A stretch of 64,000 nt of DNA from Plectosphaerella cucumerina. Its lineage: Eukaryota; Ascomycota; Sordariomycetes; Glomerellales; Plectosphaerellaceae. A program made the position numbers and the translations under genes. The stretch is from NCBI GenBank assembly GCA_020746995.1, contig JAGPXD010000002.1, positions 3,224,001-3,288,000 on the forward strand, read 5' to 3'. Below, piece after piece: positions 54,630-64,000 of this stretch (within the stretch, counting starts at the first letter, position 1; each line of letters begins with the position of its first letter). Below the pieces are notes generated by a model. The model did not search any database. It was given only the letters and a program-made list of their open reading frames with translations, and was not told the origin of the DNA.

Positions 54630-57600
54630 CTTGACAAGCTCAAGGGCAGAGAAGGGAGGGCTCGGGTGGGATGAGGGCGTGCGACGGTGACGGGACGAAA
54701 CGGCGGGGGCTGTTGCGACTGGCTCACGACGACATCAGACGGTCATGCTCATGGGAGACAGCGATGTCTCCTTCTTTAAAGGGATCGCAGACTCTCTTCT
54801 TCCCCTCACTCGGCATTCGCGTTCAACAAAATCGACTGCCGCCTCAACCCCGCCCGCATCGACAATCGCAAGGCTATTGGCAATAAGCGAGCAACCGGGG
54901 GGGTCTGCTCATCTCACGGGTTGCAGTGAAAACGGCCTTGGATCCCCGATCGGTCGCGGGTTCCGGCGCTCTTCTCGGCCGCTGCGACGTGGGCCGGGGC
55001 AGCGATGCAATCACGTCGAGGCATCGGCGCGCGTGGTCTCTGGAGTCTGCAGGCGGCCCGGAGCGGCAGCTGCGAAGGTACGTCTTCACGTGTGAGGGGA
55101 AGGAAGGGATCCCTGGACGAAGAGGCGCTGGTCGTCACGATGGCTTCACGTGAGGGATGGAGTGGCTGAGAGAGAGGGAGGGGCTGGGACACGGGGTGCG
55201 AGACCCTGACGCGGCATCTGCCGCCAGGATATCTCGGCATCATCACCGAAGAGCCCACGCACGACTGGGTCCTCATTACAGAGTACGAGGTGTTTGGGCT
55301 CGAGGTGAGCGAATACTGACTCTGTCAACTTGACAAACAACACCAGGCCCTCGACCCTCGTCACTCGCGGGGCACACCGTCCCTTCTTATCGCCATGCGA
55401 GTGACATCTGGTTTCACGGGCCACTCGTCCCGAGAGCGACGGGTTCATGCGTTGTCACTTGCGGGATGGATGTTTGTTGTGTTCGCCGGACAATAGGGAC
55501 GGGCAGGGGAGGCACTGGGCAGAAGAAAGAAGAGACTCAGGGTCCGGGAGGGGAGCTGCCGACGTCGCGGGAGGGGATGAAACTCATGCCGCCCCGCGCG
55601 GATGGGATGGTTAATGGCCGACGAGACTGGTGATGGTGGTTTCCGGCTGGGCAGCGTTTCGCATGTGCCCTGGACAGCCCTGGAGGTCGTCATTACAGAG
55701 GTAAGGCCGTACTGTGTGGAAGCTCACGATAGCGGCGAGCTGCTAAAGCACCAGGTCCTCGAGGCCCATGCGACGAGCAGCAGCTGTCAGACGGGTGGGA
55801 GGACCACGGAAAGGTCGCTGATCTGCTACGCCACCAGGCCCGATCGACGACCGGTCCTTTCAGGGTCCCCCTCTTTCCAACGAGGCCCTCGCTGCGGTTC
55901 AGGGATACACCACGTCCCTCTTATCGGGGCGAGGGGGGAAGGGTGGTGAACAAGGTCATCCCCTCGAGAGTCGCGGACGGTCCCCCTCCAGCCCTGGGGT
56001 GGCCGTGCAAGGTAGTACGTTCGCGCGGGGCAGACTGACAGAGAGAGGGGAAGATGAGGGACAAAGAGACGACATGGAAGGACGTGGCGGGTGTTGGCCT
56101 GTTGCAGAGGCGGCGCCTCGTCCGCGTCGAGGAGAGACGGCGTGGATGGGAGGAGGCATATGGGATGGAATGTCGGGAGCTCGGAATCAGGAGGCGCCTT
56201 GGCTTCGGAATGGTCTCGGGCGCGGTCCACGCGAGGGGAGCGTGGAATGTTCGCTGCAAAGGGTACGGGAAACAGACGAGACAGCTAGGCAGGTGATCTG
56301 GTTCAGGCTTTCGTCTGCCCGTCTTCCATATGGCCGCCCCGCGTCACCACCGTCGTCGTCGCTGCTACAGTCTGTCCGAATCATCAAGCCGTCCGCAATG
56401 CACTGTATCTACATATCTATCTTCGTCTTTGGCCCTCCAAGTCTCAACTCCGGGCCCTCCGAGGCATGAGTGACGTTCAGGTAGATCGTCCAGTCTCTCG
56501 CTCTCCTTCACTCCCAGCCAGGCCTGCCCTGCCCTGTTCTGCCCAGCGCGCGCGCACTGACACGCCTCCTCGTCCCAAAACCCTCCAGCGCTGTGCTCGC
56601 GCCCCCTCTTCCCACGAGGACCCCGGGCCCCCGTCCCTGTCCGTGCCAGAACTGTCAAAGAACCCCCAAAGTCCCTTGCCAATATCGCGCCGCCAGCACG
56701 CCCAGCGCTTGTCACCTAATATTGGCAGGGGGAGCCACAGGGGATAGTCGCCCGCCCGCCTGTCTTTTCGTCCCACGTCAATGCGTTGAGCCCGCCGAGT
56801 CGCCCGCGCCGCCACCCTCGAGAATGGGGGGACAGCCGCGCTTGTTTGCGACTCGAGCAACAGGTGATCGGCCAAACGTGCTGCTCGGCCCCTCCTAACG
56901 ACGTGCGGCTGGACAGAGAATATGCATCTGTCGAGGCATCCCACGCTCGGATGAGGCGTGGGAGGAAGCTATCGTGAGGGTGTTCCTAACGTGAGCCACG
57001 CTTTGACCGCGACACCCCTGACTTGTCGGCACTTGTCGCTGGCCCTCTGCGACGGACACTCGTGCAGGTGCTGAAGGCTCATGAGGACCGAGCAGCTTTG
57101 CCATGACTCTTCCCGATGGACCTGGCTCAGCTTCCAGCGGGATTCTGCCAGATATAGGACCACTTCCGATGCTGCCATCCGCTCGAGGATACAGACGGAT
57201 CTTGGTACCCCTCGTATCTTCAGCATCTCTCCCAGATTTCCAGATATCGGCAACGGACCACGCAGCCAGAAAGCCCCGACGACTGTCCCCCTCCCCTGCC
57301 CCCCTGGCTTCATCATCTCTCTGGCCCCCGGCCATTGCCCCCCGCCCATGACGGTATTGCGATCGGCTTGCAACGTCCTCTAAGCAGCCCTAGGGCGACA
57401 AGCCCCCCTCGACTGCTCTCTTTCGAGGAGACCAGCTCGCATTCCCCCAGCCCATGTCAACGGACCTGACTCCGCCCTTCCTCAGAGGGCTCGCTGACGT
57501 GCCGATCAGCGGGCTCGCTGCGACCTCGGCGACCTCGAGTGGGTATTGCTGCCCGATGACAGCTCGTGGGGTCCCCGGGGACGGAGCACATCATCAACGG

Positions 57601-58980
57601 CAGAGGCCCTGCAAGCCCTGTTAGCTCAGGGATTGATGCCAAAAGTCCTCGTATCGAAACATGCCCTGTCGCGATCGGCGCAGCTGGACGCGGGAGGCCT
57701 TGTTCCAGCCCGCCGCCCCAAGACAAGACAGGACAAGGCGAAGACAAGAATGTGATATCGGCGCACAAGGGCCTATACCCCCCCAAGGTCATGGGTCTCG
57801 GGCGGTGAAGGAAACAGAACGCGACGTCGGCTTCCTTCCCACGCGTTGGCGTCGTTTCTCCCCGTCGTTCGCCTCGTCGTCACCTGACGAGCCTCGACGC
57901 GACTGGTCGCCGGGATGGTTACATCCGAGGTGTTTCTCATGCAGACGTGGAGTTACGCCAGCGTTACACCGTCGCGGCGACAGAGAAGGGGGGATTCCTC
58001 TCAGGCAATGAACGTGATGGCCTTATGCGCCGCGTGATCGACGAACCTGGTCTGTCATGGCCTAGTTGATTGTCACCATCGCCGCCGCCAGACACGGGGA
58101 GATGGTGGCTCTGGCCCTCGCTAACACCTCCCGAGGCAGGGATCGAGGGGTCGGAGGAAACGCTCCTGGTATAGTGGTATCGTTATGGCCGTTCGCCTGT
58201 GGCATCAAACATTGCTACATATTGTGCATGAATTGATTGTCATGAGAGAACGTAACCTTGGGTCCTAGGGTGATGGGCGGTTCTGGGGCGAACGCCCGTC
58301 ATGAGTAGACGGCTGTGTCGTGGCGACAGGTGACATGACATGTTCTAGTACTTTCCAAAACCTGTCAGGCAAACTCTGTGGTATAAGTGGCAAAGTCCTG
58401 CAACATGTATGTGGAGAAATAATCAGCAGACTGTGCGGTCATGATTCTAGATGTGTGTATAAGGGATGACCAAGCCGCTTGACGACTAGAGTCGTTTTAT
58501 AGACTGTCAGACTGAGCGTTTGAAAGTGTTACATCGGAAGATGGAGTTTGCATTCTGAGAAGAGTGTTCTGTGAAGTCTCTGATATGGATTGTCGAGCCA
58601 AGTGAAAAGTGCGCAACCTTGTAGGGTTGTCTTAGGGAGGGAGAAATAGTCGCTCAAGTCACCAAACGTTAAGAAGAAAAATGGAAACACATTGATGAGG
58701 CCCAAATCTCGACCTTGCGATTCTCGGAATGCCTTAGATACATGAGAAGCCTCCGTCTTCGATGGCGTGGACACACACATCACCCCACCTACCATTTGTA
58801 CCATTCAGCACGACCTTCGAGCTTGCTTCACGCCAACAATGTACTGAAAGTGAAATTCAAGTCATGTACTCAGTTGAGTACATTTAATGGAACAGAACCT
58901 GTTGAACCTGTCTGGTGGGTTTTGCAGCGAAAAAATCGGGGCGTCATATGCTCATTTTTCTGTATGGCGAACATCAACCA
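54630..58980. other. 4.35-kb gene-poor region between the EEP-jacalin gene and tRNA-His
   Basis: No gene supported. The first 3.4 kb is GC-rich with overlapping random frames. From about 58150 the composition becomes clearly more AT-rich. It contains a tRNA-like A-box fragment at 58162-58181 and a small hairpin at 58275-58297 (GGGCG-GTTC...GAAC-GCCC). Confidence 0.5.
58162..58181 (+). other. Possible tRNA-derived relic (A box only)
   Basis: TGGTATAGTGG fits the polymerase III A-box consensus and sits where a D-arm would follow a short acceptor-like GCTCC. No B box or complete cloverleaf follows within 100 bp, so this is at best a tRNA or SINE remnant. Confidence 0.3.
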
Positions 58981-59067
58981 GCTCGGATCGTCTAGTTGGT
59001 TAGGATGATGCATTGTGGTTCTTACTACAATACTGCATTGACGGCAGTTCGAATCCGCCTCCGAGCA
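58981..59067 (+). tRNA. tRNA-His(GTG), intron-containing, T-stem mismatch
   Basis: Acceptor stem GCTCGGA pairs with TCCGAGC (59060-59066), discriminator A. The anticodon stem ATGCA (59008-59012) pairs with TGCAT (59034-59038). Anticodon GTG is at 59015-59017 and an intron of about 14 nt follows (59019-59032). The T-arm is GGCAG-TTCGAAT-CCGCC, which leaves an A-C mismatch at the fourth pair (A at 59046, where G is expected, also part of the B box). The rest folds well, so this is either a working tRNA with one weak pair or a recent pseudogene. Confidence 0.75.
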
Positions 59068-59462
59068 ATCTTTTTGGTTTTGTGACAACAGGCTTTGGGA
59101 AAGGATTTGATCTTGGATCCGCTTTGATGGAGATGGCAAAAGATGACTCACAAATACTCACCCACCGCTTCTCAGGCACCTCCCGAGTACCTGGAGCAGG
59201 TCAAACAAGTCTCTAGGCATTATTGAGTTGCATCTGCCGTGTAAGAAGTTAGCAATGGCAAAATGATACCACGACGCCACAACCCGACATCACTTTGCCA
59301 TCAAAGAGAGTTTGCTTATCGTTTTAATAGGAAAACCCAGAGATGTAACCGGTCTTCCGCAACCTTTCATGTTTTCCGCCTGCCATCTATTCCCTTGTAA
59401 TCTTTCTCAATGTTCTGTCACTGAGCGATGAGTCTGGCGAATACCTTCTGGTCTCACCAACA
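59068..59462. other. Intergenic between tRNA-His and tRNA-Leu
   Basis: 395 bp, relatively AT-rich; a T-run after the tRNA-His gene (TTTTTGG near 59070) can act as its Pol III terminator. Nothing else recognised. Confidence 0.5.
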
Positions 59463-59572
59463 GGCGAGATGGCCGAGCGGTCTAAGGCGCTAGTTTCAGG
59501 AGGTCGATTCTTCGGAATCAACAGTCAAATTACTAGTCAGAAATGGCATGGGTTCGAATCCCATTCTCGTCA
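59463..59572 (+). tRNA. tRNA-Leu(CAG), intron-containing
   Basis: Acceptor stem GGCGAGA pairs with TCTCGTC (59565-59571), discriminator A. The D-arm is the class II type (GGCCGAGCGGTCTAAGGC). Anticodon stem CTAGT (59490-59494) pairs with ACTAG (59532-59536). Anticodon CAG is at 59497-59499. An intron of about 30 nt (59501-59530) contains a perfect GATTC-TTCG-GAATC hairpin. Variable arm is 11 nt, and the T-arm ATGGG-TTCGAAT-CCCAT is fully paired. Confidence 0.92.
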
Positions 59573-59660
59573 GTCTTCACTTTTGCTCTCAAGTCTTGCA
59601 ACTCAGTTGGTCATGTTTTTGGCTGCCGAAGTGTCTGCTGAGCAGTCTAAGTGAGGTGGT

Positions 59661-59812
59661 AATGCTAATCGCCATTCTATCAAACAAATGCTCGCTCGCC
59701 ATGTAGAAAATCTTGTTCGCCGTCCCATGCTGAAGACAATGCTCGCCTGATATGCTGAAAAGCCACGCTCGCTATCCATGCCGAAAATAATGCTTGCTCC
59801 CCAGACCAAAAC
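59661..59812. repeat. ~25-bp tandem repeat, six degenerate copies
   Basis: Units start at 59661, 59687, 59712, 59738, 59763 and 59789 and are 24-26 bp long, with a consensus close to AATGCTCGCC-CATGCTGAAAA. Because the period is not a multiple of three and stops interrupt it, it is not coding. It lies between tRNA-Leu and the 3' end of the HExxH protein gene. Confidence 0.8.
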
Positions 59813-59873
59813 ACCGAAATGCAAAAGTAAAGACGCAAGCCCACCGAAAAAACCATCTCATCCACTCAACTCC

Positions 59874-60880
59874 TCAAAGGCTCATATCGAAGGCCTCCTC
59901 GGCATGAGGCTCCATGTCGTAGAGCTCCTTGGGCACATGAATCTCAGGGACCTGCGAGACAGTGACGTCGGGCATGGAGGCAGAGCGCCGGGCAGTGCTC
60001 CTACGGCGCCTGCTGATAGGGACGGAGACCATCTTGGAGCTAGGAACCTTGGCGTTGCAGCGAGGCAGCATGAAGTCGGAGTAGATGACGTTCATCATGC
60101 GGAGCTGGCTGCTCAGCTGGTCGGGGCTCTGGGGCAGCTGCGACAGACCGCCAGGGACGAGGAGGTCAAAAGACTTGACAACGGCAGCCTCGGCAAAGGC
60201 CTCGATGTAGTTGGTGGTGGCATAGTCGGTGGCGACGTGGCCGTCCTCGAGGAAGCGGTCCCTCCAGACAGACTGGTCGGTCCAGTACTCGGAGCCGCCG
60301 GTCGAACCGGTGCCAAGCTTGATCAGGTCCAAGGCGTGGGCCATCTCGTGAATGAGGAGGCTGGGCGACTCCCAGTAGTTGTTCTGGACGACGATGGTTG
60401 GACCGGACTGCCATGCGGCAAGGCCCTCCTTGACCTCTGGGATGGCGAGGAAGTTGCCGACCCATTGGCGCATGCGGCCGGTAAGAGTAGCGAGGCCCTG
60501 GAAGTTGATGTCAGCGGGGAAAGTTAAACAAGAAGGATGGCGGAAAGGGGATTTACGGTAAAAATCAACTCAGGCGAAGCCGGGGTGTTCTTGTGGCGGC
60601 ATACGATGAAAGGCTCAGGGCAGTCCGCAAATGTGACACTGTAGACGTCGATGTCCTTGCCCTCAATGCTGTCTAAATAGGGGCCGTTGAAGCAAGACTC
60701 TGGGACCCATCCAGGCTCCAGGAGCTCAGCTTTGTAAGTAGTAGGCTTCATGACCTCCTTGAGCTGAGAGTTGATGGCACCCCATGTGTCGTACGGAGGC
60801 TGGACAACAGTGAAGTTGAGCTTATCGGCCAGGGTGAGGCCGAAAAAGGCGGAGATGAGAGAAGCTCGGCTGAAAAACAT
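59874..60880 (-). CDS. Secreted protein with HExxH motif, putative metallopeptidase
   Basis: Exons 60880-60557 and 60497-59874 (59-bp intron, GTAAAT donor, GCTGACATC, CTTCCAG acceptor, phase 0) give 315 aa. A signal peptide covers about residues 1-18. The zinc-binding motif HEMAH is at 158-162 within LLIHEMAHALD, followed about 40 residues later by TNYIEAFAE, which may supply the third ligand. Cysteines in the first third (SCFNG, DCPEP, VCRH) suggest disulphides. The C-terminus is Arg/Ser-rich then acidic. It resembles a fungal family that includes conidiation-specific protein 13, whose enzymatic activity is, to my knowledge, unproven; that link is from memory and tentative. Confidence 0.82.
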
Positions 60881-61884
60881 AGTTGCTAGGGTGAGGATGT
60901 GGTAAATGTGGCCGAGATATGAACGCGATGAGAGGGTGGTGTGAGAAGGTGGCGAGAGGAGATGATTGGGTGATGAGCTGCTTGATGACGAAAGAGTTGA
61001 TGATCGGCGACTTCATCGCGAGTTTATATCGTCTTCACATTGTCTTGAAGGGATTGCTGACAGTGTTGTCTGGTTATTTTCGTTGCACAGTTGTGATGCG
61101 CAGGCGGTGCTGAGTGGGCTGTGGAACCGGAGGCTCAGGGGTGTCAGGGGTCATCGATGTCAGCCGTCAGCATCACCCAGGCGGTGACTTTGGAATCAGC
61201 AGGGGTCGGAGAGAAGCCACGGGGTCCTTCGGGCAAAAGAATCTTGGCACTAAGTGTGTTTGCTGCGGCGGGATGGCGGCTCATACCAGCATGCACGAGT
61301 TGGACACAGCGTTCTGACCGTCTGCCTCTGGGTCAATGCCAGGATGGTAATTAATTACACGGACAACTCAGTATGTTTGAAAAAATACGACTCATGGTAA
61401 AGGTAGAAAAAGTCTAAGGAAAGATTTTACAACCAGTTGTTTATTTGGGGTGGTCATCACTGCACGTGGTAATTGCGCAGCATCATCCGTCCAAGCTGAC
61501 CACGAGTTCGAGCCCAGCATACACCGCCAACGCAGCGGCTAACATAAATGTACCCATTAGGCATTCTAACAGCTGGAGTGATGAAGTCGGTGCAAGACGC
61601 AATTGCTCTCCGGCATGCTCTCCGGCAAGCTCCGGCTATGATTCTTAGGAGCGGGGGAAGTTGATGTGAGATGGGAAAAGATGCCTGACAGCGGCCACAC
61701 CCTCAATCGACAGAAAATACCCCCTCCTAACGGTTCTAATCACACACGATATCAATGCAACTAACATGCAGCAGACTGCACTCTATTCCACGGCTCTGGT
61801 GGCCCAGACTTCACGAATAGGCGGGCAGTTACGTTTGCTGTGGACCAATATGATCACATGCACAAGCCTTAGTCTCTCATCAAA
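60881..61884. other. Intergenic, HExxH gene promoter to tRNA-Arg
   Basis: 1.0 kb, AT-rich after about 61340. A B-box-like GAGTTCGAGCCC at 61504-61515 has no cloverleaf around it. No gene recognised. Confidence 0.5.
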
Positions 61885-61968
61885 GGCCGCCTGGCTCAAT
61901 TGGCAGAGTATCTGACTACGATCAGTAGTTTCATCAGGAGGTTGCAGGTTCGAGCCCTGCGGTGGTCA
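61885..61968 (+). tRNA. tRNA-Arg(ACG), intron-containing
   Basis: Acceptor stem GGCCGCC pairs with GGTGGTC (61961-61967, two G-T pairs), discriminator A. Anticodon stem TCTGA (61911-61915) pairs with TCAGG (61934-61938). Anticodon ACG is at 61918-61920 (A34 read as inosine). An intron of about 11 nt (61922-61932) follows. T-arm GCAGG-TTCGAGC-CCTGC is perfect. Confidence 0.92.
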
Positions 61969-63082
61969 TTGATTTCATTTTTGGGTGTTCTGAAGGGGGC
62001 GTGGAGAATTTTTGCATCGGAAAAAAAATCAACGGGTCGGTAGCCCGGAGACAGCTTGAGCGGCGAGCTCCTGCGATCCCCGGCTAAGCGCCGGCCGGCG
62101 GCCGCCGTTGCTGAGGCTGTGCTCCGGTGGGCTCAGGGGCCGTGACCAAACAGAGAGTTTCCCCGGAGCTCGGCATCATCTTCTACTGCAGCCCTATGGC
62201 GGCCTGCAGGGCAGGGGTGCGGAAATAGGCACAGCTTCGCCTGCTCAGAGGATCCGAGAGATGAGCTGGTCGTGGCTTATTTTGAGCCTCTCACCGCAAG
62301 GCCTGGGCATCCTGGCCGTGAGGTCAGGGTGCGAGGGTCTCATGCCTATGAAATGGTCTGCAAATGTAGCGGATGGCCAGCACGGCCACAGTAAACAACT
62401 CGTGGCATGGATCAAGTTGCAAAGCTGAATGCTATTGCTGGATTGTAGGAGTCGCCGAGCACGCCAGCCACCTCGAGCTCCATGTGACCGCATGGCGTCA
62501 TTGTGCGACTTCCGCCATCCGCATGTGGTCTTGTCTTATAGCCATACTTGCCAAGGAACTCAATTTCATGGCCACTATCGCTCGTACCAGCAGTCATGAC
62601 GTGTTCCTACTTGCTTCAAAGTCCCTAGATGGGCATGGGGAGCGAAGACCTGGGCCTAGAACACCAACTGCACGGCCCTGGCACCGGCTCCCGGGCAGTT
62701 TTCCTTCATCGTCAAGTCTTATCCAAGACGGCCCAACCGCTGCCGACAAAACCATGCACTCGCCTGAATCGCCAGCGGCCGCGACACAAAGGTTAAGTCT
62801 GTGACCCGGCTCTCCTGAGAAACAAGCCGGCCTCGACGTCTGATGTCCCCGGTGCCGCTACACCCGAAAAATTCAACCCTGACCCAGAAAGACTGCCCGG
62901 GTCCCGGCGGCACGGCACCAGCGCTTGGATCTTAGCCGCTCAGCTCGTTCCTCCACAACTTGGGGAAGGGGGTCTAGGATCGGTTGGTCGGCATTTTGGA
63001 GTCGTCGTTCGCAGTGAATGAAACGCGGTGAAACTTGGCGTACGTACGCGGCCGCCAGGGGCTCGGGACGCGTGCACATTCG
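61969..63082. other. Intergenic, tRNA-Arg to the right-edge gene
   Basis: 1.1 kb. A T-run follows the tRNA (ATTTCATTTTTG near 61973), suitable as a Pol III terminator, and an A-run is at 62022-62029. A 143-codon frame at 62373-62804 looks random and is not called. Confidence 0.5.
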
Positions 63083-64000
63083 ATGAACGACTTATCAGGG
63101 TCCGTCTGGGCATCGAAGCCCACGGGGAAGGCTCTATCGACTCGATCTTCTCAGATTGAGAACATGCTGTGTCACGACAAACTACCGCAGATTGTTCTGC
63201 TGGCGGTGATTCTCTTGATCGTCTGGAGCGTTCGCCTGCTCGACATCTTCAACCTTCCGGACACAATCGCCGCCCTCTTCAAAGAGCAGACGGGGCAAAC
63301 TTCGGACGAGGCATTCATCAGAACGGCGGCAGCAGTGGAGTTCCCTTCGCCAATCGACTTCAACCCCCTCCGAGATGTCTGCACCAAGACCCAGTTCCAG
63401 CCAGGGCTGCTGTTCAGCTGCGAAGGTCAACACGGGGGCATCTGCATGGTGCGAAACCAGATCCTCAAATGCGTCCGCTATGCCATTCACGCAGGCGCAG
63501 CAATTGTCGTTCCATCCATGGCCCTGCGGAACGCGAAAGACATCACAGACATTGAAACCTCAACCGAGGTGCCCTTGGACTACTTGCTGGACCGAGACGC
63601 TTTTGTGACGCGTCTCTCCTTAGGGTGCCCAGGCATGCATGTTTACAATACGCCAGAAGAATTTCCATCATATCAGAATCGGTCAGGGGAGCCTCTGCAG
63701 CTCCTCGGGAACCAGTTCGAACCAGACCACCCACGCGAGGGACTGGTGTATCCGGAGCGGTGGCGGGCCTTTTTCGACGACTGGCTTGCAAAACAGCACG
63801 CGCATCCACACCCAGAATCCCCGGTACACGTCCAGATCGGCCAGTCCTTCCTCGAATACCCAGTCCAACGCGACGGAGCTGCTTTTGTGCGCGAGTTTGG
63901 CAAGATCCTGTCCTTCAGAAAAGACACGCGCGAGCTTGCGGCCAAAGTTCTCCTCGCCCTCAAGAAGCAGTTCAGACTACCCATCGACCCATCACAGGCT
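63083..64000 (+). CDS. O-fucosyltransferase-like membrane protein, 5' part
   Basis: Frame open from the ATG at 63083 to the right edge (306 codons); an upstream in-frame TGA at 63029 limits the start, and a second ATG at 63164 is possible. The N-terminus is a short cytoplasmic tail and one membrane anchor (about residues 35-51, LPQIVLLAVILLIVW), predicting a type II Golgi/ER protein. The luminal part has CTKTQFQPGLLFSCEGQHGGICMVRNQILKC-type sequence, then YAIHAGAAIVVPSMALRN and EVPLDYLLDRDAF, a pattern of a conserved fungal family that resembles GT-B protein O-fucosyltransferases. The catalytic C-terminal part is outside the window. Enzymatic role is inferred. Confidence 0.7.
   Translation, partial: MNDLSGSVWASKPTGKALSTRSSQIENMLCHDKLPQIVLLAVILLIVWSVRLLDIFNLPDTIAALFKEQTGQTSDEAFIRTAAAVEFPSPIDFNPLRDVCTKTQFQPGLLFSCEGQHGGICMVRNQILKCVRYAIHAGAAIVVPSMALRNAKDITDIETSTEVPLDYLLDRDAFVTRLSLGCPGMHVYNTPEEFPSYQNRSGEPLQLLGNQFEPDHPREGLVYPERWRAFFDDWLAKQHAHPHPESPVHVQIGQSFLEYPVQRDGAAFVREFGKILSFRKDTRELAAKVLLALKKQFRLPIDPSQA

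Noticed and set aside
53052..54674. A 540-codon plus-strand frame covering the EEP-jacalin gene
   Set aside because: It is the antisense shadow of a GC3-biased gene; its translation is Gly/Ala/Val-rich and has no domains, whereas the minus-strand frame has a signal peptide and full EEP active site.
61480..61530. B-box-like GAGTTCGAGCCC suggesting a tRNA
   Set aside because: No matching acceptor or anticodon stems can be formed around it; treated as chance or a very old relic.
1..64000. CRISPR arrays, bacterial-type operons, 5S rRNA genes, complete transposons and secondary-metabolite backbone genes
   Set aside because: Looked for by eye on both strands and not found; the window is eukaryotic with spliced genes, and no transposase, reverse transcriptase, polyketide synthase or peptide synthetase motif was seen.

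Overview
The window is nuclear DNA of a filamentous ascomycete (Pezizomycotina, most likely a plant-associated Sordariomycete). Protein genes carry short 46-113 bp GT-AG introns, many with CTGAC-type branch sites. Gene families are typical of this group: HET-domain proteins, a Zn2Cys6 regulator, a PTH11/rhodopsin-like receptor, BBE-type flavoproteins, an NPP1-like protein and a CDC25-type RasGEF. Four scattered tRNA genes each appear to contain an intron. Gene models were spliced by eye from splice signals and reading-frame continuity and are not transcript-supported.

Layout. 0-6.7 kb: 3' end of a DAL5-like MFS transporter, an aminotransferase, and a Zn2Cys6 regulator sharing a promoter region with a cytochrome P450. 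7.5-19.99 kb: a GT15-like gene broken by one nonsense codon, a HET gene with a decaying C-terminal repeat tail, an NLP-type secreted protein, an S66 peptidase, a fatty acid desaturase, a small hypothetical gene and a Cys-motif/coiled-coil hypothetical gene. 20.4-36.6 kb: a DUF7730-like gene, a second HET gene, and four flavoenzyme genes (amine oxidase, two BBE-type oxidases, one aromatic-hydroxylase type) interleaved with tRNA-Lys and the receptor gene. 36.8-45.2 kb: a GT8-like transferase and the RasGEF, separated by 3.6 kb. 45.2-59.9 kb is gene-poor: one protein gene (secreted EEP nuclease/phosphatase fused to a jacalin-like lectin) plus tRNA-His and tRNA-Leu. 59.9-64 kb: a secreted HExxH protein, tRNA-Arg and the 5' part of an O-fucosyltransferase-like membrane protein.

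No polyketide synthase, peptide synthetase or terpene cyclase is visible, so the P450/regulator group and the flavoenzyme group are at most small tailoring clusters. The most distinctive sequence signals are the 39-44-codon WW-like repeat array that runs past the HET stop codon, the otherwise open GT15-like gene with a single TAG, an 11-heptad coiled coil, a 25-bp tandem repeat near tRNA-Leu, and a UUCG hairpin inside the tRNA-Leu intron.
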